Below are positions 25,909-31,233 of a stretch of DNA of 31,233 nucleotides, piece by piece (the first letter of the stretch is position 1; every line of letters starts with the position of its first letter). The notes under the pieces were generated by a model, which saw nothing but the letters and a program-made list of their open reading frames with translations, was not told the origin of the DNA and ran no database searches. A program made the position numbers and the translations under genes. Source of the DNA: a virus; IMG/VR virus record IMGVR_UViG_3300028025_003802, positions 1 through 31,233 of that record; one strand, 5' to 3'.

Positions 25909-28884
25909 TTAATCAACGAGGATCGAGCCCATTCTCTGGAGCCTGCCCCATCCTTCTAAGTCTATGAGTGAGTCTTGTTTGTGATCTTGTCCGCTTTGAT
26001 ACCAGTCTGGTTTCTTGGCGACGATATCCGGCCTCTCCTCCATCTCTCCGAGGTTGTCCCCGACAGAAACATCGGCCAATAACGGGAACGGAGCTTCAAT
26101 CCCAAACCAGCTTTTCAGCGGTGGATTTTCCATGTAATACTTTATCGCTGAGGCAGCTTCATCGACGTAGTCTGGATGTACGCAAGGGACGATAGCGTCG
26201 TGAATGAACAGCACTGGCCGGATGAGCCCTGGGGGCGCATCTCGGAATACGCGGTTGACAGCAATCAGGCCCAAGTCAGATGCAAACCTCTGTACAGGAG
26301 CATTAACAGCTTGCCTCTCAGATCCTTGAACGATGGAGTCGTCAAAGCTCTCTACGTTTGGTAGTCTTCTAAGGGAGCCATGTAATGCCCTAACATGCCC
26401 AGACTCCGTAGCCATCCCCTTCATGCGTTTGTGCCACCTCTCCAAGAATGGGTAATTCTTGAAGAATTGAATTCTGGTCTGCTCTGCTTCCTGATCGGTG
26501 TAATCGATGCCGTAGTCAGTCTTTGCGTAGGTCTTGAACTTCTTCCACCACATCCCGTAAAGGTAGCCAAAGTTCACCGCCTTGGCTTGATACCGCTTGA
26601 TGTCGCAGTAGGTCTTTACGGTGGCTTTCTGGCGTTCAGAAGGGGAGAGCCCGCGTAGGTACTTGTCCGCCCCTGGCCATTGCTCTACTACGTCCTTTAG
26701 GAGTGTAGTATCTTTCCTCCCTGCCGCAAATTTCTGGAACGATACTCCGGTTACCGCTGCGGCAGTTGCAGCATGAATGTCTCCGTTCTGGCGGTAGATC
26801 TCGATCATCCGCTTCTCGTTAGCCATCCACGCAGCGACCCTTAGTTCAACCTGGGAGTAATCCAGTTCTAGGAACTTCCAGCCCTGAATAGGAGGAGAAA
26901 AGATCTTTCTGAACTCCTTTGCCATTTCTCCACGCTTTGGAGTGTTTTGCAGGTTGGGCGACCTGGAGCTTGTCCGGCCAGTGTTTGTCGCATGAAGCAG
27001 GAACGAAGTGTGGATCGTATTCCTAGCCCGGTTCAAAAACTGCCAAAACCCGCTTGCCTCAGTGTGCTCGACTATCGTCACATTTCCAAAACGATCTACG
27101 TTATAGGTCTTTGTGCCGTCCTTGACTGTCTGCGCCTGCTCGAAGATAGCCTTTCTTCGTCTGACTTGTTTGGACTTTGGAATTTGAATACCAGCACGCT
27201 CAAGTACGTCAGACACGGCTTTTGGTAGCTTGCCATTTTTAAGCACGCTCACCTTTCTGGATAGCGCATGTGAGTCGGTCCCGACGTAGGTGGACCTAAC
27301 CTTTTGCAGCTTTGAGTATTGGATCAGCTTTCTGACAAACGATACGTGCTCAAAGTACGGCAGGTGATCTTTGGCGCTCGTCGAGGGGACTCGTTCTTCG
27401 AGACTGAGCTTTTCGGTAGAAGAGGTATACTTGATGGGCTTTAGCCTTTTACCTGTCTCTGGGTCGCGGATCGCATTCGGCCCGAATAAGCACGCGATCA
27501 AGAACTTTTGAGAACCAAAGTTCAAGTTACCCTCAAACTCGCGAAGTACCTCTGGCGGCACCTCGTCCAGAAGCTCCTGGTACAATGCCTTCTCTCGATC
27601 TTCCAAGACGCTACTGAGATCCTGTAGAGCATCGATATCGATTTTCACCCCATCCTTTTCCATAGCGACAAAGGTCCTCAAAGAGGGCATCTGTATCTTT
27701 GTGAATGTCCTGTAATTCCGCTCGTCCTGCTTGGCTATTGGAAGTAATACCTCGGTCAACCTATAGGTTACATCCGTATCTCCACCCGCATACGCCAGCA
27801 TTTCGTCATGGTGTACAAGGTCCATTCTACTCTTATCGGTTTTACGATTAAACTCATCAGCATATCCTGCGTGAGTTGATAGCCATCTACGTACACAATC
27901 ATCGAGTGACTTCGATTGCATATTCTCGTCAACGCAGAATGCTAACTGCATGGTATCGACGTACCAGTTAACTATCTTTACGTCTATGGTATCTAAAACA
28001 TGAATATCAAACTTCAAGTTATGGCCGACCACAGCTACCTTTGGATTAGCTAAAAACTTTTTAATCTGCTCTATAGATTTATCTACATCATCTTTAGATA
28101 AGTTCTTCATCCATGATGGAGTGCCTTTGCCGTGTAATGCAGTATTGTTAGCGTATTCAACATCCAATGGTATCACCAATGATACCCCTTTTTTTGGAGT
28201 TATTGATACGTTCAGTATTCTAAAGCCCTCTGAGTGCCAGTCCAGGCCGACCGTCTCGCAGTCAACGGCGACACAGCTAGGTGGGTTCTCAAGTAGATCT
28301 GTAATGTCCTTAACCCACTTGTACCTTTCCGTTCCGCATCCGGCTAAATAGGCTTCTAGATCCCAATCTACCTCTTTAAGGCCACTTAGTTGTCTGAAGT
28401 CAGCGTCGTAAACATCGCGCATCTCCGGTCTACGGAGGACATGAAACGGCCCTAGCAGCGGCAGGACAGGCAGCGCATCTGTAGCCGCTGTAGTGCAGAA
28501 CGTCCCCCTGGCCTTAGTGATTTGGGTAGCTCTTCCAGATAGCTGCCTGCTGCCGCATTTACCCAATGTTATTACTGCACGGCAGTTCTTCTTCTCTTTA
28601 GCGACTATCTCCAAAAACTCTTCGTGATATTGTGCAATGAACTTGCCGATCTTCGACTCCGATCCCTCAAACTCACTCGGTATAGGCGGGCATGGTGTGA
28701 TGAAAATAAAATCCTCTTCAGAGAACCCACTCTTCTCCGCCTCCTTAATAAATAAGGTATGAGCAGGTTTTGTCATTACGTCACCACGCTCGTAAGCAGC
28801 GCCTGATAAGGCATCGGTTATAACTAGTACTTTTGGTGTTTTACCTTTAAGTACATTAATGTTTGTAGTGTTATATCGATTCAT
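25909..28884 (-). CDS. Family A DNA polymerase with UDG-like N-terminal domain, 991 aa
   Basis: Residues about 18-165 resemble the uracil-DNA glycosylase superfamily (VITLGKCGSRQLSGRATQIT, ARGTFC, LGPFHVLRRPEMRDVYDADF). The 3'-5' exonuclease has VDCETVG (D208, E210), GHNLKFDIHVLD (D293) and YAGGDTDVTYR (D369). Polymerase: RTSSRSPNLQNTPKRGE (637-653), motif A LDYSQVELR (D675), motif B RYQAKAVNFGYLYG and motif C FIHDAIVP (D896), where the usual HDE is HDA. SPO1-like phage polymerases also carry such a UDG-like domain. Catalytic UDG residues are not obvious, so that domain may only bind DNA. Its start overlaps the DnaB stop. Confidence 0.95.
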   Translation of the reverse strand: MNRYNTTNINVLKGKTPKVLVITDALSGAAYERGDVMTKPAHTLFIKEAEKSGFSEEDFIFITPCPPIPSEFEGSESKIGKFIAQYHEEFLEIVAKEKKNCRAVITLGKCGSRQLSGRATQITKARGTFCTTAATDALPVLPLLGPFHVLRRPEMRDVYDADFRQLSGLKEVDWDLEAYLAGCGTERYKWVKDITDLLENPPSCVAVDCETVGLDWHSEGFRILNVSITPKKGVSLVIPLDVEYANNTALHGKGTPSWMKNLSKDDVDKSIEQIKKFLANPKVAVVGHNLKFDIHVLDTIDVKIVNWYVDTMQLAFCVDENMQSKSLDDCVRRWLSTHAGYADEFNRKTDKSRMDLVHHDEMLAYAGGDTDVTYRLTEVLLPIAKQDERNYRTFTKIQMPSLRTFVAMEKDGVKIDIDALQDLSSVLEDREKALYQELLDEVPPEVLREFEGNLNFGSQKFLIACLFGPNAIRDPETGKRLKPIKYTSSTEKLSLEERVPSTSAKDHLPYFEHVSFVRKLIQYSKLQKVRSTYVGTDSHALSRKVSVLKNGKLPKAVSDVLERAGIQIPKSKQVRRRKAIFEQAQTVKDGTKTYNVDRFGNVTIVEHTEASGFWQFLNRARNTIHTSFLLHATNTGRTSSRSPNLQNTPKRGEMAKEFRKIFSPPIQGWKFLELDYSQVELRVAAWMANEKRMIEIYRQNGDIHAATAAAVTGVSFQKFAAGRKDTTLLKDVVEQWPGADKYLRGLSPSERQKATVKTYCDIKRYQAKAVNFGYLYGMWWKKFKTYAKTDYGIDYTDQEAEQTRIQFFKNYPFLERWHKRMKGMATESGHVRALHGSLRRLPNVESFDDSIVQGSERQAVNAPVQRFASDLGLIAVNRVFRDAPPGLIRPVLFIHDAIVPCVHPDYVDEAASAIKYYMENPPLKSWFGIEAPFPLLADVSVGDNLGEMEERPDIVAKKPDWYQSGQDHKQDSLIDLEGWGRLQRMGSILVD

Positions 28885-30152
28885 AATACGTAAGAGCTGT
28901 AATCGTCGTCCATTGCCAAGCCTTCTTCTCCCTCTTCGATAAGAGGGACTTCGTGCATTCTAACTGGGCTAAATGTGAATGAGGTTGCGAACTTTGGGGT
29001 CTCCCCTTCTCGGTTCTTCATAACCTCTATGATCCTTTGGTTACTTTCGTTTGGGCTTGGACCGCTACGAACACCCATGACGATTGATGCGTCTTGAGGA
29101 ATTGAGTCTGTGCCTGCGATGTCGCTTAGGTCTAGTGGGCTTTTCGATTTACTCTTCTGGTTTCTGTTGAACTGTACGGAAATCACAACCGGAATATCGT
29201 ACCGAATACTCAGCTTTTTTAGTTCCTGCACCACCTCCGCAATACTCTCCCACTTGGAGACGTAGCCTTGTTTTCTTCCGCTCGGGGTCAGCAAGTAGGC
29301 GGCATCTACAAAAAGTATGTCCGGCTGAAACTCCAGCACCATCGACTCTACAGAGGAAACGGATTTTGCCATGTCACCCCCCAGGAGGTGGATATGCTTC
29401 TTATTCCTCTGATCGTTTATGGCGTCTAGCATCCGCTCCTCCGAATACGTCCCTACCTCCCCTGCTCTGATGAAGTTTGGATTGATGCCGGTCTTCATCC
29501 CGAGCCATCGACGGGCGATTTGTTTAAGGCTCATCTCCATTGAACAGAAGGCCACTTTTAGGTCTGCCTCTGCCGCAGAAAAGGCCATGTGCGAAATTAG
29601 CCAGCTCTTTCCCATAGAAGGTCTGCCAGCGATCACAATTAGGTCTCCCCCTACCAGACCATTGGTTGCGAGGTTGAGGGTGTCCCAGCCCGTTGTTATT
29701 CCGCGCAAGCCTGGGTTCTCCTTGGCTTCCCTATACTCGGTAGCGACTACATCGAACTGATCCGCGATAGTTGAGTACGATGCGCCTCCAGTAGCCCTCC
29801 TCGCTTCTTGCAGCATCTCAGCCAGGACGTTGATCACGCCGTCGGTATCTCGGTGCCTCATTGCCTCGACCAACTGAGGATGGCGCTGGTTTACCTGAGA
29901 GTAAGCGTACCTCTTCTTTAGCTGGTCCAGATAGTACTGGGCACTACTGGCCCTACGAGGCTCTGGAAGCTCATGCTGGGCCTCTACAAGCTCCTCTAGG
30001 GTCGGCAGCGCCCCGTAGGTATCAAGGTGGTTCCTAACCCATCTGTAGGCCTCTACCTCGCCTTCTATGAACAAGTCCTCGGTCGCTCTCCGAAAATATT
30101 GCGCCTCGCGTGCGTCGATGACCAAGCGCAGAAAATTTTTACCAGCAGACAT
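28881..30152 (-). CDS. dnaB: Replicative DnaB-type helicase, 423 aa
   Basis: Ring helicase at the fork. Walker A is GRPSMGKS (176-183), followed by the catalytic E206 in CSMEMSLKQ, Walker B PDILFVDAAYLLTP, VVISVQFNRNQ and the arginine-finger region VMKNREGETP. An N-terminal helical domain (residues 1-115) and a linker precede it. It is shorter than host DnaB, as is usual for phage proteins. A separate primase, not a fused one, is encoded downstream. The leader lacks an SD sequence. The stop overlaps the polymerase ATG (ATGA), coupling helicase and polymerase expression. Confidence 0.93.
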   Translation of the reverse strand: MSAGKNFLRLVIDAREAQYFRRATEDLFIEGEVEAYRWVRNHLDTYGALPTLEELVEAQHELPEPRRASSAQYYLDQLKKRYAYSQVNQRHPQLVEAMRHRDTDGVINVLAEMLQEARRATGGASYSTIADQFDVVATEYREAKENPGLRGITTGWDTLNLATNGLVGGDLIVIAGRPSMGKSWLISHMAFSAAEADLKVAFCSMEMSLKQIARRWLGMKTGINPNFIRAGEVGTYSEERMLDAINDQRNKKHIHLLGGDMAKSVSSVESMVLEFQPDILFVDAAYLLTPSGRKQGYVSKWESIAEVVQELKKLSIRYDIPVVISVQFNRNQKSKSKSPLDLSDIAGTDSIPQDASIVMGVRSGPSPNESNQRIIEVMKNREGETPKFATSFTFSPVRMHEVPLIEEGEEGLAMDDDYSSYVL

Positions 30153-30164
30153 ATTTTTGTAAGC

Positions 30165-30707
30165 CTATCCAACGGTGAACGTGGTGCTCAACCTTCTTTT
30201 TAAAAAATTTTTAAATTCATCGCTCCACTGTGGGTTCACAGATAGTGCGACCTCCGACCGCATCAGAAGCGACCTCCCTGAGTTTAGCCACCTCTCTATA
30301 AATACCTCTATCTCATAAGTTTGTGAGGGGTCTAGGAAGGACTTTGTCTCCCACCCCATTTTGTCTAGGGCTAGAACACCACGCTCTACAATGTCTTCCC
30401 TGAGTTGCTCAGTAAGCCTCTCAGGCAAAAAGTCTATCGGGTAGCCGCACTGCACGGAAACAGATCTAAGTATAAGAGCCCTAGCAGTTAAGTAGAAGAT
30501 ATCACGGCTCTTTGCGCTCTTACCTACGACCTCTATCACCATTCCTCTCTCGCTAACCTTCCTCAGGCCATCAGTAGCAATCCAAGCTATAACCCGTTCC
30601 CCATGCTCTCCTTCTGAGGCCAAAGAGCGTTTTGTGTCGTGGTAGTCCAGCGGAAGCCTGGATCTGAAAAAAGCAGCCGCCTTTTTGTTTTCTTTTTGAG
30701 TAATCAT
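30165..30707 (-). CDS. Unknown protein upstream of DnaB, 180 aa
   Basis: Not recognised. A basic N-terminus (ITQKENKKAAAFFRSRLPLD), then beta-like GERVIAWIATDGLRKVSERG and VIEVVGKSAKSRDIFYLTAR, a helical centre with one Cys, and a C-terminal basic end (FKNFLKRRLSTTFTVG). The position before the replicative helicase makes a helicase-loader or origin-related role worth testing, but it has no AAA+ motifs. Confidence 0.65.
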   Translation of the reverse strand: MITQKENKKAAAFFRSRLPLDYHDTKRSLASEGEHGERVIAWIATDGLRKVSERGMVIEVVGKSAKSRDIFYLTARALILRSVSVQCGYPIDFLPERLTEQLREDIVERGVLALDKMGWETKSFLDPSQTYEIEVFIERWLNSGRSLLMRSEVALSVNPQWSDEFKNFLKRRLSTTFTVG

Positions 30708-30708
30708 T

Positions 30709-31233
30709 TTAGTCCCATGTACCGAAATCGCCTTCTACGTTTTGAATCGAGGGGGCAGTAGGCTTGCCACTACGCTCCTGCTGCCTGCGCGAAGCGGCTC
30801 TCTCCTGCTCGTATGCCTGCTTAACCCTAAGTGCGGCCAGCTCCAGCTTTTTGCGTTCTTGCTTTATCACTTCGACTTCGTCCCTGAAGCCGGTCTCGCG
30901 TTTTGCGATGCTCTCAGCCTTGGCCCTATCAATACCTTTGTTTACGGTAAGGAAGTGTACCCTGCGCTCGTACTCATCCATCTTTGCCCACTTCGACCAC
31001 CATTCTTTTTGCTGGTAGGCTTCCTCGATAAGAGGGCGGAGCTTTGTGCTTATAATTATCCTAGCCGCTGGGGTTATTGGAAAATCCTGCATCCACTTAA
31101 ATGGTCCAGCTCTCAGCATCGACCAGTTCTCGAAGACCCAGGTCATGTAGGCAACGAACTCCCCCTCCTTCCGCAAACTAGTCCAGCTCTTCGCGTATAA
31201 AAAAAGTATCCTGAGCGTTATCGCAGGTAGTGG
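30709..31233 (-). CDS. Partial gene cut by the right edge, at least 174 aa
   Basis: The reading frame is open to the window edge (PLPAITLRILFLYAKSWTSL and on), so the true start is probably outside. Visible parts: a Trp-rich helical segment (MTWVFENWSMLRAGPFKWMQ), NKGIDRAKAESIAKRETGF, a long charged coiled coil (VIKQERKKLELAALRVKQAY) and the acidic-aromatic tail VEGDFGTWD. Not recognised. If the start were inside, TTG 31176 or ATG 31146 would be options. It precedes the 180-aa gene by 1 bp. Confidence 0.6.
   Translation of the reverse strand, partial: PLPAITLRILFLYAKSWTSLRKEGEFVAYMTWVFENWSMLRAGPFKWMQDFPITPAARIIISTKLRPLIEEAYQQKEWWSKWAKMDEYERRVHFLTVNKGIDRAKAESIAKRETGFRDEVEVIKQERKKLELAALRVKQAYEQERAASRRQQERSGKPTAPSIQNVEGDFGTWD

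Noticed and set aside
30165-30190. TTGAGCACCACGTTCA near the DnaB start as another palindrome copy
   Set aside because: Spacing between half-sites is 4-5 rather than 3, and it lies in the last codons of the 180-aa gene.

Overview
This 31.2-kb window is part of the genome of a tailed double-stranded DNA phage (Caudoviricetes). Portal, Mu F-like head protein, large terminase, a complete phage replication and recombination set, a GroES-like co-chaperonin, a dNMP kinase and a tRNA are packed head to tail. Every supported gene lies on the minus strand, so transcription runs from the right edge to the left. No integrase, repressor/cro pair, capsid or tail gene is visible; those must lie outside the window. 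Shine-Dalgarno sequences are rare. Many starts instead follow A-rich leaders or overlap the previous stop as ATGA. Weak SD use with A-rich leaders is typical of Bacteroidota and some other groups, so such a host is plausible but not shown.

Layout in the direction of transcription. (1) 31233-23858, replication: a partial gene cut by the right edge, an unknown gene, DnaB-type helicase, a family A DNA polymerase with an N-terminal uracil-DNA-glycosylase-like domain, three small genes, and a DnaG-type primase. (2) 23783-18207, ssDNA binding and recombination: SSB, SF2 helicase, a small unknown protein, RecA/UvsX, a Hjc/VRR-like nuclease, a Cas4/AddB-like nuclease with an extra zinc ribbon, and an HNH endonuclease. 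(3) 18068-11654: a 374-aa modular protein behind a structured leader, RNase H, many small genes, a MazG-like hydrolase, a tRNA-CAU resembling tRNA-Ile2, and a dNMP kinase. (4) 11643-6984: GroES-like protein, portal, Mu F-like protein, TerL and a Pyr_excise-family protein. (5) 6968-151: a secreted RlpA-like protein, then more than 20 small genes including several hand-found membrane mini-proteins, a terminase-small-subunit-like gene, and at the left edge a repeat array of ten copies of a 9-mer.

The main unexplained structure is a 15-bp hyphenated palindrome, TTGAACNNNGTGCAA on the coding strand. Six full or partial copies sit near gene junctions, and two of them abut an ATG with no spacer. It may be a phage promoter or operator that divides the window into transcription units. 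Other items of note are the left-edge repeat array, a 13-bp inverted repeat over the small-terminase start, a 12-nt leader AAAAAACACGAC shared by distant genes, and a hexamer (TTGCGG) strongly enriched on the coding strand.
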